From the NCBI GenBank assembly GCA_039183635.1, contig JBCDBL010000075.1, forward strand, positions 1-21,569: a stretch of DNA of 21,569 nt, read 5' to 3'. The position numbers and the translations under genes were made by a program. This DNA comes from JBCDBL01 sp039183635. GTDB taxonomy: Bacteria; Pseudomonadota; Alphaproteobacteria; Caulobacterales; Parvularculaceae. Every line of letters begins with the position of its first letter. Position 1 is the first letter of the stretch. Shown here piece by piece: positions 1 to 8,584 of this stretch. The notes under the pieces were generated by a model, which had not been told where the DNA came from, ran no database searches, and saw only the letters and a list, made by a program, of their open reading frames with translations.

Positions 1-234
1 CGCCAGGGCCCAATCGCGCCAGCGCATGGAGATCTGATCCGTCGGCCTGCGGATCAGCAGAAAAATCACTACAAGACCCTCGGAAAACAGGATCAACAAA
101 GGATACCAATCCGCCGCCGTCCATGTGTCCGGCCAAAGCCGCATCATCAACCAAACATAAAGCGCCATAACCGCCGTTTGTTCAAACCGATCGGCCAGAC
201 GCTCCGGCGTCTTCGGCAATACCGCTGTCAACAT
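1..234 (-). CDS. Partial integral membrane protein, possibly ICMT/PEMT-like methyltransferase (C-terminus outside window)
   Basis: An open frame of 78 codons runs leftward off the window edge. It begins MLTAVLPKTPERL, and the ATG is preceded by a good purine-rich ribosome binding site (GGAAGGAA, about 241-248). After a short polar N-terminus, two hydrophobic stretches are visible (TAVMALYVWLMM and PLLILFSEGLVVIFLLI). They are followed by a basic loop with the pattern RRPTDQISMRWRDWALA. That layout, two helices then an RRP...DW loop, resembles the start of isoprenylcysteine-carboxyl-methyltransferase-like membrane proteins of proteobacteria. The methyltransferase signature itself would lie outside the window, so the assignment is tentative. 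The gene diverges from the sterol-desaturase-family gene at 386, and both may modify lipids; that link is inference. Confidence 0.6.
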   Translation of the reverse strand, partial: MLTAVLPKTPERLADRFEQTAVMALYVWLMMRLWPDTWTAADWYPLLILFSEGLVVIFLLIRRPTDQISMRWRDWALA

Positions 235-385
235 TGAAAATTCCTTCCGCTGCCGGCGGCACGTTAGCGCAAGGGCGGTTGATATAGAGTTTACGCCCCC
301 TTCAAGTCTTGCCGATTTCTTAAGGGGTTTACGGCTATATCTCACATCAGTTGTTTTATTTCGGGACGGAGGCCCGGCGCGGACC
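235..385. promoter_or_regulatory. Divergent intergenic region with inverted repeat at 297-327
   Basis: This 151-base gap separates two divergent genes. CCCCTTCAAG (297-306) is the inverted partner of CTTAAGGGG (319-327), differing by one extra base, around a 12-base spacer. TATATC occurs on the plus strand at 336-341 and on the minus strand at 286-281, so the dyad sits between two outward-facing -10-like boxes. The -35 elements are poor on both sides. A shared operator is plausible but unproven. Confidence 0.3.
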
Positions 386-1195
386 ATGGAGCTGTTCGAC
401 CTTAGGGGCTTCGCCCTTATCTGCCTCATCTTTATTCCGCTGGAGCGCCTGCTCGCCCTGCGCAATTACAAAGTTTTGCGTTCGGGCTGGCGGGTCGATC
501 TCGCCCACGTCTTTATCGGCGGACTGCTGGTGAAATTCGGCATCAGCTTCGTTATTCTCATCGCCCTCGCCATCACTGAGCAATTTGTTCCGCCCGGGAT
601 TCAAAACGCCATTGGCGGCCAACCTTTATGGCTCGCCACAATCGCAGCCATCGTCGTCGCCGATATCTGTTTTTACACCGTCCACCGCATGTTCCATGAA
701 GTGCCCTTTCTATGGAAATTCCATGCGATCCATCACAGCTCCGAACGGCTCGACTGGCTCGCGGCCCACAGGGTGCACCCGGTCGACCAAATCCTCACAA
801 AGGGCGCGGGACTGTTTTTGCTGTTCGTCCTCGGCTTTTCCCTTGAGGCGATTATCCTGTCCCAGCTGATTTATAAATGGCACGCCCTCCTCCTGCACGC
901 CAATACGCGTATCGCCATCGGACCGCTGAAATGGCTCGTCGCTTCGCCGCATTTTCACCATTGGCACCACAGCGACGCACCGGAAGCGATCGACAAAAAC
1001 TTCGCCGGACAATTATCGATATTAGACCTAGTATTCGGCACCTATTACGCCCCGGAGGGAAAATATCCGGAAAGCTACGGCTGCGATACGCCGGTGCCGG
1101 ACGGCTATTTAGGACAAATCGCGTATCCGCTGCGCCCGCCCTGTGACCATGAAACCGAGGAAAGACCGGCGCATACCATACCCGAAAAACTCTAA
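386..1195 (+). CDS. Sterol desaturase / fatty acid hydroxylase superfamily membrane protein
   Basis: This 269-residue polytopic membrane protein carries the histidine clusters of the di-iron membrane hydroxylase/desaturase superfamily. They are H100-x3-H104 (HRMFH), H113-x2-H116-H117 (HAIHH) and H189/H191/H192 with H194/H195 (HFHHWHH). Hydrophobic segments lie near residues 8-20, 42-63, 82-98 and 141-162, as expected for a protein placing the metal site on the cytoplasmic face. The family hydroxylates or desaturates lipids using O2; the actual substrate cannot be read from sequence. Length is typical. The ATG at 386 follows a GGAGG at 368-372, a slightly long spacing of 13 bases. The gene diverges from the membrane protein at 1-234 and converges on the PhyH-family gene. 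Confidence 0.9.
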   Translation: MELFDLRGFALICLIFIPLERLLALRNYKVLRSGWRVDLAHVFIGGLLVKFGISFVILIALAITEQFVPPGIQNAIGGQPLWLATIAAIVVADICFYTVHRMFHEVPFLWKFHAIHHSSERLDWLAAHRVHPVDQILTKGAGLFLLFVLGFSLEAIILSQLIYKWHALLLHANTRIAIGPLKWLVASPHFHHWHHSDAPEAIDKNFAGQLSILDLVFGTYYAPEGKYPESYGCDTPVPDGYLGQIAYPLRPPCDHETEERPAHTIPEKL

Positions 1196-1374
1196 AGCGC
1201 ATTGCAAAAGATGCAGATCAGACAAAGGTCGTCGCAAGCGTTTACGACAAAGCGTTTTCAGGCGGAAAGCGGCGACTTGGTCTTGTTTCAAAAGGCCGCA
1301 AAGACCTGTCTGTGTGCTGCGGTTCACCATAACGCCGTGGGATGAGAGGCGATTTTAACTTAAAAACTATCCGT

Positions 1375-2178
1375 TTAAGCAGAATACACCAGAGGGAATA
1401 AATCGCCCGAGTACGGATCGCCGTCTTTGAACGGTGTTTCAAACGTCGGGATCGCCATTTCCCCTGGCCGTTCGTAGTAGCGCGCATCGTCGCCGATCCA
1501 ACGCGTGGCGTAAGCGCGGCGGCGGTGTTGGGCGGAGGCGTTGCCCGGCGCGCCATGAACGATCATTGCTTGAAAGACAAGGGCGTCCCCGGGCTCCATC
1601 CCGTATCTGACAATATCGTATGCGTCGCGATCGGCCTCAATGTCGGGCAAGGACGGCAGGCCCGTGCCTTCATAGGGCGTGTGATCGTTAAAATGTTGCG
1701 GATTGAACTCAGACCACAAATGAGACTTGCGCACATACTCTAAAGCGTTTTCTTCGGGTACGACATCCAACGGGACCCATATCGATGAAACCTGGCGGCC
1801 GCGCACCGCCCAATAGGGCTGGTCCTGGTGCCAGGGGGTTCTGTCGCTGCTGCCGATTTCTTTGACCAGCAGCTGGTCGTAGAAAAACCGCGACGTTTTC
1901 GATTGCATGGCCTGGCCGCAAAGCGCGCCAGCCGGAGAGCGCAAAACATACTCCTTAAACCTGTCGTTCCGCATCCAGACATCGAGGTCGCCGAAGAACA
2001 GCGGCGGATCTGTGTCGCCATAGGTTTCAGCGTTCGGACCAGGACGGCGCATCGCCTCCTCCGTCGCCATACGCAAAAGCTCGATCCAATCCATTGGGAT
2101 AACATTCCGCAGACAAACGACCCCGTTATGCTCGTACTCTTCTACTTGGCTCTCGGTGAGGGCGGCGATTTCGTTCAT
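1375..2178 (-). CDS. Phytanoyl-CoA dioxygenase (PhyH) family Fe(II)/2-oxoglutarate oxygenase
   Basis: This 267-residue soluble protein has the double-stranded beta-helix metal site of PhyH enzymes: H117-x-D119 in WHQDQPY, and the distal H208 in IVHGAPGN. An arginine run R219-R221 followed by YATRW is the expected 2-oxoglutarate-binding region. The N-terminus (LTESQVEEYEHNGVVCLRNVI) is the typical helical lead-in, where the enzyme alternates a helix with a first strand. Members hydroxylate diverse small molecules, and the substrate here is unknown. The ATG at 2178 has only a weak AGG-type ribosome binding site. The gene stands alone: convergent with the hydroxylase gene on one side and downstream of mutL on the same strand, across a 238-base gap. 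Confidence 0.9.
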   Translation of the reverse strand: MNEIAALTESQVEEYEHNGVVCLRNVIPMDWIELLRMATEEAMRRPGPNAETYGDTDPPLFFGDLDVWMRNDRFKEYVLRSPAGALCGQAMQSKTSRFFYDQLLVKEIGSSDRTPWHQDQPYWAVRGRQVSSIWVPLDVVPEENALEYVRKSHLWSEFNPQHFNDHTPYEGTGLPSLPDIEADRDAYDIVRYGMEPGDALVFQAMIVHGAPGNASAQHRRRAYATRWIGDDARYYERPGEMAIPTFETPFKDGDPYSGDLFPLVYSA

Positions 2179-2235
2179 GTCGGATGCCTGGCGGTTAAAA
2201 AATGATGCATTTTGTTGTGATTACAACTAGTTTAA

Positions 2236-2421
2236 CCAGACTATAATCAAGTCGCCGCCAAAGCGCCAGCCAAAAATAAAATGCAATCATATCAATATTT
2301 TATGGTTGTCCAGACGCCTCTGGGATGGACGACGCCTAATAACGGCGCATCCGACCAAACGCCGACCAGCGGTCCTGGCGTAAAACTGGAGGACATGATC
2401 AACCTGCGCGTCCAGGTCACT
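2236..2421 (+). other. Coding-like open stretch, possible gene remnant
   Basis: From the stop at 2233-2235 the plus strand stays open through 2421 and beyond. The first 60 or so codons look protein-like (for example KMQSYQYFMVVQTPLGW, then KLEDMINLRVQVTF). The last phrase resembles the C-terminal beta-strand ending in Phe seen in outer-membrane proteins, but no stop follows. Instead the frame runs into the antisense of the conserved MutL C-terminus. No ribosome binding site is evident. It could be a decayed fragment or chance. Confidence 0.15.
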
Positions 2422-4324
2422 TTCGGCCGAAAAGGCGCTCGATGTCTGTCAGTTTCAGCTCCACATAGGTGGGCCGGCCGTGGTTGCATTGGCCTGAATG
2501 GGGCGTCGCCTCCATCTGACGCAAAAGCGCATTCATCTCCTCCACCGTCAGGCGGCGGCCGGCGCGCACGGAGCCGTAACAGGCCATCGTACCGCATACC
2601 TCCTGCAAGCGCTCCTTCAAGCTGAGGCCCTCCCCGGCCTCGGCGAGATCGTCGGCAAGGGCGCGGACAAGGCCGACAATGTCAACCTCGCCGAGCAAGG
2701 CCGGCGCCTCGCGCACGACGACGGCGTCGGGGCCGAACCGCTCCAGCACGAGGCCAAGCTCCTCAAACTCCGCCGCCCGCGCCGCCACCCGGGCCGCTTC
2801 GTCCTCGGTCATCTCCACCACTTCCGGCAGCAACAGCCCCTGGCGGGCGACGCCGGTTTCCGCCATTTGGTCTTTCATACGCTCATAGACAAGCCGCTCA
2901 TGGGCCGCATGCTGATCGACGATGACAAGACCATCCTCGGTCTGGGAGACGATGTAGGTGGCGTGGACCTGCCCGCGCGCAGCGCCCAGGGGAAAGCGGC
3001 TTGGGGCGCCATGCTCCTCTTCGCCAGACGCAGGGCCATGCGCAGAGGCCGACGCAGTGTCGATGCGGGCGCTTGGCATGTCCGTCACGTCAAAGGCGGC
3101 CTGATTGTCGGAGAGCCCCTGGGGCGTCTCCAACGGGCTTTGCAGCATCGCCAGGGCCGCGCGCTCCGTCGCGGTGGCGTGGGCGTGGCGCGCCCGATAG
3201 GGGTTCCCCGGCGCCTCTCCCGCCTGCAGGCGGCCAAGGGCGTAAGACGCTGTGGTGGTGGAGGCCCTGTGGCCGGCCTCGGCGAGGGCGTGGCGCAAGG
3301 CGCCGACAATCAGCCCACGCACCAGCCCCGCGTCCCGAAAACGCACCTCGGTTTTGGCGGGATGGACATTGACGTCCACAGAGGTCGGATCAAGCTCCAC
3401 GAACAGCGCCACCGCCGGATGGCGGTCCCGGGCGAGGAAATCGGCGTAGGCGGCGCGCACGGCGCCCACCACCAGCTTGTCCCGCACCGGCCGTCCGTTG
3501 ACGAACAGATATTGCATGTCGGCGAGGCCGCGGTTGAAGGTCGGCACGCCGGCGAACCCGGTGAGCGTCACCGCCTCGCGTTCGGCTTTCAGCGCAATGG
3601 CGTTCGCCCCGAACTCCGCGCCCATGATCCCGGCGAGGCGGGCGAGCCGCCCGTCCTCCCCGATCGGCTCGGCTTTCAGGCGCAGCATTTTCCGGCCATT
3701 GGACGTGAGAGAAAACGCGATCTCCGGCCGCGCCATGGCGAGGCGCTTCACCACGTCGGAGATCGCCCCGGTCTCGGCCCGGTCGGACTTTAAAAATTTA
3801 AGACGCGCCGGGGTGGCGTAGAAGAGATCGCGCACCTCGATCTTCGTGCCCGCCCCGCCAAAGGCGGCGGGCTTCGGCCCGATTTTCTCCCCGCCATGGA
3901 CGCAGAACGTCCAGGCCTCCGAGGCGCCCGCGGCGCGGGAGGTGATGTCGAGCCGGGCGACGGCGCCGATCGACGGCAACGCCTCCCCGCGAAAGCCCAT
4001 GGTGGCGATGTTGAGAAGGTCGTAGGCGCCGTCGGCGCCGGGCTTAAGCTTCGAGGTCGCGTGCCGCTCCACGGCGACCTGCAAGGCCTCGGCGTCCATG
4101 CCGCAACCGTCGTCAGCGACGCCGATATAACTTTTGCCGCCGTCCCTGAGCTCGATGTCGATGGCGCGAGCGCCGGCGTCGATGGCGTTCTCGACAAGCT
4201 CCTTCACCGCGCTCGCCGGCCGCTCCACCACCTCGCCGGCGGCGATGCGGTTGACGGCTTCTGGCGGCAAAAGACGGATGGAGGGCGCGGGCGGCGCCAG
4301 GATTTCAGGCACGGGATCGGGCAT
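2417..4324 (-). CDS. mutL: DNA mismatch repair protein MutL (endonuclease type)
   Basis: This 635-residue MutL is full length. The N-terminal GHKL ATPase shows the motifs ERPASAVKELVENAIDAGA (34-52), DDGCGM (71-76), RHATSKL (87-93) and GFRGEALPSIG (110-120). The transducer domain ends near 335, and a low-complexity linker spans about 350-450. The C-terminal dimerisation domain carries the metal-dependent endonuclease motif DQHA-x2-E-x4-E (D470, H472, E477, E482). It also has an ACYGSVR element (581-587) and a CNHGRP element (613-618). QGLLLP at 495-500 fits a sliding-clamp-binding motif. MutL nicks and coordinates repair after MutS recognition; the endonuclease form is expected where MutH is absent. 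The ATG at 4324 has a weak AGGG ribosome binding site. The gene lies 108 bases after the BamF-like gene on the same strand. Confidence 0.97.
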   Translation of the reverse strand: MPDPVPEILAPPAPSIRLLPPEAVNRIAAGEVVERPASAVKELVENAIDAGARAIDIELRDGGKSYIGVADDGCGMDAEALQVAVERHATSKLKPGADGAYDLLNIATMGFRGEALPSIGAVARLDITSRAAGASEAWTFCVHGGEKIGPKPAAFGGAGTKIEVRDLFYATPARLKFLKSDRAETGAISDVVKRLAMARPEIAFSLTSNGRKMLRLKAEPIGEDGRLARLAGIMGAEFGANAIALKAEREAVTLTGFAGVPTFNRGLADMQYLFVNGRPVRDKLVVGAVRAAYADFLARDRHPAVALFVELDPTSVDVNVHPAKTEVRFRDAGLVRGLIVGALRHALAEAGHRASTTTASYALGRLQAGEAPGNPYRARHAHATATERAALAMLQSPLETPQGLSDNQAAFDVTDMPSARIDTASASAHGPASGEEEHGAPSRFPLGAARGQVHATYIVSQTEDGLVIVDQHAAHERLVYERMKDQMAETGVARQGLLLPEVVEMTEDEAARVAARAAEFEELGLVLERFGPDAVVVREAPALLGEVDIVGLVRALADDLAEAGEGLSLKERLQEVCGTMACYGSVRAGRRLTVEEMNALLRQMEATPHSGQCNHGRPTYVELKLTDIERLFGRK

Positions 4325-4432
4325 GGCCCTATATTGCGTGAGTCTTTGCGCCGGCTCCAGTCAGACTTGTGACAACGGTCCGGGCCGATGGCGACAGGAA
4401 AAAGCCTTGAGCGGTTACGCTTATAGAGACGC

Positions 4433-5026
4433 CTAAAAAACGCCGGGCAGGTTCAGAACCTTCGACTTTTCCCGTTCGATAGTCACCTGCTCGCCGCCGG
4501 TGGCCTGCTCCACGGAGGTCTTGCGAGCCTCCAGCCACTCCTCGGCGCCTTCGGCGGGCAGCGGCGCCGGACCATAGTCGATCTCATTGCCGGATACGCG
4601 CCAGAAAATCAGCCGGTTGGCGAACGCGAGGTCCTTATCGGCGAGACCTCCGGTCTCCGCGTTCAGAATTTTGCGGATATTCGGATCAGCGTTGAACCCG
4701 CCCGCCTTTTGCACCAAAAGTCGCTCCCCCTCGGTGGGGCCGAGGCCGCCGGCGCCGCCGGCTGCGCCGAACAGGGCGGCGCGGGCGCGGTCTTCCGGCC
4801 GTGTTTCCTGGGGCCTGGCTTCACCGGGGCGTGGGGGCCTTAGGGCGAAATCCGGAGGAACCACCAGAGGCGCCTTGGTGACGATCGCGAACTCGTCCGG
4901 CGGATTTTTTTCAATGCCGAGCGCCTTGCGCAGCCCCGCACAACCGGACAAAGCGACGCCGGCGGCGACCAAAATCAACAGGGCCCGGGCTTTCCGGTCC
5001 AAACCTCGCGTTACTGACATCGACAT
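4433..5026 (-). CDS. bamF: DUF3035 lipoprotein, beta-barrel assembly machine subunit BamF-like
   Basis: This 197-residue predicted outer-membrane lipoprotein has a basic N-terminus, a hydrophobic stretch and a lipobox L26-S-G-C29. LspA would cleave before Cys29. The mature part starts with KNPPDEFAIVTKAPLVVPPDF and LRPPRPGE, the hallmark of the alphaproteobacterial DUF3035 family. That family includes BamF, a peripheral member of the Caulobacter beta-barrel assembly complex. The rest is Ala/Gly/Glu-rich with no catalytic motif. Two starts are possible, at 5026 and at the Met codon at 5020. The upstream AAGGGAAG is better spaced for the second, which would shorten the protein by two residues. 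The gene follows lspA by 94 bases. The family match is clear; the BamF role is inferred from family knowledge. Confidence 0.82.
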   Translation of the reverse strand: MSMSVTRGLDRKARALLILVAAGVALSGCAGLRKALGIEKNPPDEFAIVTKAPLVVPPDFALRPPRPGEARPQETRPEDRARAALFGAAGGAGGLGPTEGERLLVQKAGGFNADPNIRKILNAETGGLADKDLAFANRLIFWRVSGNEIDYGPAPLPAEGAEEWLEARKTSVEQATGGEQVTIEREKSKVLNLPGVF

Positions 5027-5120
5027 TTTCTTCCCTTGTCAAAGGCCCGCCCCCGAGCCCGAACACCCCAACGAGCCGGGACTATAACCGCCGCAGACCG
5101 CTGTGAAAAGCGTCTCGCCC

Positions 5121-5669
5121 CTAATCCTGAGATTTAGCGGAGGCTTTAACCTCGGGCGTTAAAATAGCGTCGAGGAGTATGAAGACGACGCCCACGCTGA
5201 TCGCTGAGTCCGCCACATTGAAGACCCACGGAAAATACAGCGCCGAAAAATCAAAAAAATCGACCACGGCGCCGTGGATAATACGATCCGTCAAGTTGCC
5301 GATCGCCCCGCCGATGACACCGCCCACGGCAAAGGCGAGCAAAGGTCGGCGCAAAGACGCCAACCAATAGATAAGACCCAGCGCCACAATGCCCGAAAAC
5401 ACGCTGAGCAGGACACGGGCGTTGGCGCCGGCCAATAAGCCGAAACTCACCCCTTCGTTCCAAACCATCGACAGATTGAAAAACGGCAGGACAGAAACGG
5501 ACTGCTTGGCCGGCAACTCAAAGACGTACAAAATCCAGTATTTCGAGGCCTGATCCACAGCGTAAATCAAAAGAGCAAAAGCGAGCGCCGGCCAAAACCA
5601 CCGGTTCGTGCTGGCGTCCGAGGCCGCCTGCTTTAGGCTTGAAACTGCTTTGTCCGCATACGCCTTCAC
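5121..5669 (-). CDS. lspA: Lipoprotein signal peptidase (signal peptidase II)
   Basis: LspA is the inner-membrane aspartyl protease that removes signal peptides from diacylglyceryl-modified prolipoproteins. This 182-residue protein has four hydrophobic segments (about 26-48, 80-104, 110-122 and 145-170). Both catalytic aspartates are present: D128 in GNLTDRI and D154 in FNVADSAI. Conserved N125, R129 and the NEGVSFGLL loop (71-79) are also there. An N-terminal extension of about 25 residues precedes the first helix. The start is a GTG whose GTGA overlaps the ileS stop by 4 bases. It has a strong GGAGG located 9-13 bases upstream, inside the ileS end. The ileS-lspA pair is a common bacterial arrangement. 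Confidence 0.96.
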   Translation of the reverse strand: MKAYADKAVSSLKQAASDASTNRWFWPALAFALLIYAVDQASKYWILYVFELPAKQSVSVLPFFNLSMVWNEGVSFGLLAGANARVLLSVFSGIVALGLIYWLASLRRPLLAFAVGGVIGGAIGNLTDRIIHGAVVDFFDFSALYFPWVFNVADSAISVGVVFILLDAILTPEVKASAKSQD

Positions 5670-8584
5670 TGATTTTTCCCTCCGTGAGCGGCGACCGCAT
5701 CGGCGCAGCGATAGCAGAGATCTTTATAGACCGGATGGGCGCCCACCTCCGGCAAGATGCGCCAGCATCGACGACATTTCGCGCCCTCCGCCATGCCGGG
5801 CAGAACCGCAACGCCCGACACGTCGTCTAACCGGAACGCGTTAGCTGGCCCCTCCTCGGAGTCCAGGATCGCGCTGGAGGTGATTCCGATTTCAGCCAGG
5901 TCCGCCTCGTCCACCGCAGCGAACAGATCGGCGTCAGACACATAGATGGTCGGCGCCGCCTCAAGGCTGGAGCCGATGCGTTTTTCCCGCCGCTCAATCT
6001 CAAGGGCGCCGGTGACGACCCGGCGCACGGTGCGAATTTTGGACCATTTGCCGGCCAACGCCTCATCCCGCCAGGCCTCCGGCGTCACAGGGAACTGACG
6101 CAAATGCACCGAGGCCGTCGTTGACGGGTTCCGGGTAAGCCACGCCTCTTCCATGGTGAAACAACAAATCGGCGCAAGCCATGCTGTGAGACAGGAGAAA
6201 ACCTCGTCCATGACGGTGCGGCACGCCTTGCGCCGCGGATCGTCCGGACGGTCGCAGTACAGACTATCCTTGCGGATATCGAAGTAAAACGCCGACAAAT
6301 CCACAGTACAGAAATGGAACAACTTGGAGAACGCGCCGCGATAGTCATACGCCTCATAGGCCGCCCGAACTTCCTCATCGAGGACGTGCAGGGAATGCAG
6401 CATGTAGCGTTCCAACTCCGGCATCTGCGTCACAGACACGCGCTCGCTTTCATCAAAACCCGACAAGGCGCCGAGAAGGTAGCGAACGGTGTTGCGCAGC
6501 TTCCTGTAACTGTCCGTCGCGGATTTCAGGATCTCAGGTCCAATGCGCAAATCTTCCGTATAGTCAGAATTCGCCACCCAGATGCGCAGGATCTCCGCGC
6601 CCGACTGTTTGATGACTTGTTCGGGGTCCACGGAATTACCAAGGGACTTCGACATTTTCCGCCCCTCCTCATCGAGGAGGAAGCCGTGCGTCACAACCGC
6701 GTCATAGGGCGCCCGGCCGCGGGTGCCGCACGCTTCCAACAAGGACGACTGGAACCAACCGCGGTGTTGGTCAGAGCCCTCCAGGTACACGTCCGCAGGC
6801 CATTTCAGGTCCGGTCGTTGTTCAAGAACAAACGAATGAGTGGAACCGGAATCGAACCAGACATCGAGAATGTCCGTGACCTTCTCATAGTCGTCAGGAT
6901 TATGCGCATCGCCCAAAAACTCTTCCGCCGGCGTCTCGAACCAGGCGTCGGCGCCGCGGTCTTTTACAGCCGCGATGATGCGCGCATTCACCGCCTCGTC
7001 TTTTAAGATTTCGCCGGATTTCGATACGAACATGGCGAGCGGCACGCCCCAGGCGCGCTGACGGGACAACAGCCAGTCCGGCCGGTCCGCCACCATGGCG
7101 CGGATGCGGTTTTCCCCTTGCGGCGGGTAAAACTTGGTGTCGGAAATGGCGGCCAGCGCCTTTTCCCGCAACGTTCCGCCCTCTTCCTGTCGGTCCATGG
7201 ACACGAACCATTGCGGCGTGTTCCGAAAGATGAGCGGCGCTTTGGATCGCCAGGAGTGAGGGTAAGAATGGGTGAGCCGCCCGCGCGCCAACAGCGCGTT
7301 TTTCTCAACCAGCTTGTCGATGACCGCGCTGTTGGCCGGTCCGTCCTTGCCCTTCTTTTTGCCTTCGGTGACCAGCACCCCTTGCCCGCCGAACAGCGGC
7401 ACATCGTCAAAGTAGGCGCCGTCGGGGCCGACGGTTTCGGGAATCTCCGTATACCCGTTCATGCGCCAGACAAGATAGTCATCGGCGCCGTGGCCGGGAG
7501 CGGTGTGGACGAAACCGGTGCCCGCCTCGTCGGTGACATGATCGCCGGCGAGCATCGGCACGTCGAAATCATACCCCTCCCCGTTGAAGGGATGTTTAAG
7601 GACAAGCCCTTCCAAATCCTCCGCCGTGACATCGCACACGCGGGTCCACCCTTCTATCCGGGCGGCGTTTTTCACATCTTCAGCCAGCGCGTCGGCAAGA
7701 ACGATTTTGTCGCCCGGCAACGCCCAATTGTCTTCAGGCGCTTCGGTCACCTCATAAAGTCCGTAGGCGATGCGCTTTGAATAACAGACCGCGCGATTGC
7801 CGGGGATGGTCCAGGGCGTTGTGGTCCAGATGACGACTTTCGCATCGGCAAGCGCTTCCGGCGCCGCGCCGCCGCCAGCCTTTTCAGGCTGCACCGAAAA
7901 CTTCACCCAGATGGTGGGGGAGACATGGTCGGCGTACTCCACCTCCGCCTCGGCCAGCGCCGTTTCCTCCACCGGGGACCACATCACCGGCTTGGAGCCG
8001 CGATAGACCGCACCGGACATGACGAACTTTAAAAACTCTTCAACGATGGACGCCTCGGCGGCGAAGGCCATCGTCGTGTAAGGCCTGCTCCAGTCGCCTT
8101 CTATCCCTAGGCGCTGGAATTCTTTGTTTTGAATTCCGACCCACTTTTCCGCATACGCCCGGCAGGCGGCCCGGAACTCTTCCACCGGCACGTCGCGTTT
8201 GGCTTTGCCTTTGGCGCGGTAAGCCTCCTCCACTTTCCATTCGATGGGCAGACCGTGACAGTCCCAGCCGGGCACGTAGTTCGAATCACACCCCATCATC
8301 TGTCGGGTGCGCACGACGAAGTCCTTCAGGATCTTGTTGAGAGCGTGCCCGGTATGCAGATGCCCGTTGGCGTAAGGCGGTCCGTCATGGAGGACGAATT
8401 GCGGCCGGCCCGCCGCATCTTCGCGCAGGCGTTTATAGAGCCCCATCTCGGCCCAGCGGGCGAGCAGCTCCGGCTCTTTTTTCGGCAGACCCGCCCGCAT
8501 GGGAAAATCGGTCTCGGGGAGAAACAGTGTGGATTTGTAATCGCGCGCGCCGTCCTGGCTGTCGCGGTTTTTGTCATTGGTCAT
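5666..8584 (-). CDS. ileS: Isoleucine-tRNA ligase
   Basis: This 972-residue class Ia synthetase charges tRNA-Ile and edits misactivated valine. The N-terminus (RDYKSTLFLPETDFPMRAGLP) is typical. The nucleotide-binding HIGH element reads HTGH (77-80, within ANGHLHTGHALNKILKD), and KMSKS is at 643-647. The editing domain includes TTTPWTIPGN (254-263) and GTGFVHTAPGHGADDY (355-370). The anticodon-binding domain follows residue ~690. A C-terminal zinc finger is formed by C937, C940, C957 and C960 (CRRC...CYRC), as in long bacterial IleRS. The start codon at 8584 has only a weak GAG ribosome binding site, but the N-terminus matches the family. ileS leads the minus-strand group ileS-lspA-bamF-mutL. 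Confidence 0.98.
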   Translation of the reverse strand: MTNDKNRDSQDGARDYKSTLFLPETDFPMRAGLPKKEPELLARWAEMGLYKRLREDAAGRPQFVLHDGPPYANGHLHTGHALNKILKDFVVRTRQMMGCDSNYVPGWDCHGLPIEWKVEEAYRAKGKAKRDVPVEEFRAACRAYAEKWVGIQNKEFQRLGIEGDWSRPYTTMAFAAEASIVEEFLKFVMSGAVYRGSKPVMWSPVEETALAEAEVEYADHVSPTIWVKFSVQPEKAGGGAAPEALADAKVVIWTTTPWTIPGNRAVCYSKRIAYGLYEVTEAPEDNWALPGDKIVLADALAEDVKNAARIEGWTRVCDVTAEDLEGLVLKHPFNGEGYDFDVPMLAGDHVTDEAGTGFVHTAPGHGADDYLVWRMNGYTEIPETVGPDGAYFDDVPLFGGQGVLVTEGKKKGKDGPANSAVIDKLVEKNALLARGRLTHSYPHSWRSKAPLIFRNTPQWFVSMDRQEEGGTLREKALAAISDTKFYPPQGENRIRAMVADRPDWLLSRQRAWGVPLAMFVSKSGEILKDEAVNARIIAAVKDRGADAWFETPAEEFLGDAHNPDDYEKVTDILDVWFDSGSTHSFVLEQRPDLKWPADVYLEGSDQHRGWFQSSLLEACGTRGRAPYDAVVTHGFLLDEEGRKMSKSLGNSVDPEQVIKQSGAEILRIWVANSDYTEDLRIGPEILKSATDSYRKLRNTVRYLLGALSGFDESERVSVTQMPELERYMLHSLHVLDEEVRAAYEAYDYRGAFSKLFHFCTVDLSAFYFDIRKDSLYCDRPDDPRRKACRTVMDEVFSCLTAWLAPICCFTMEEAWLTRNPSTTASVHLRQFPVTPEAWRDEALAGKWSKIRTVRRVVTGALEIERREKRIGSSLEAAPTIYVSDADLFAAVDEADLAEIGITSSAILDSEEGPANAFRLDDVSGVAVLPGMAEGAKCRRCWRILPEVGAHPVYKDLCYRCADAVAAHGGKNQ

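Noticed and set aside
2498..3793. A 431-codon open frame antisense to mutL, and a 378-codon frame antisense to carA (11094-12230)
   Set aside because: Both are composition-driven shadows of well-supported conserved genes, with no plausible start context or domains.
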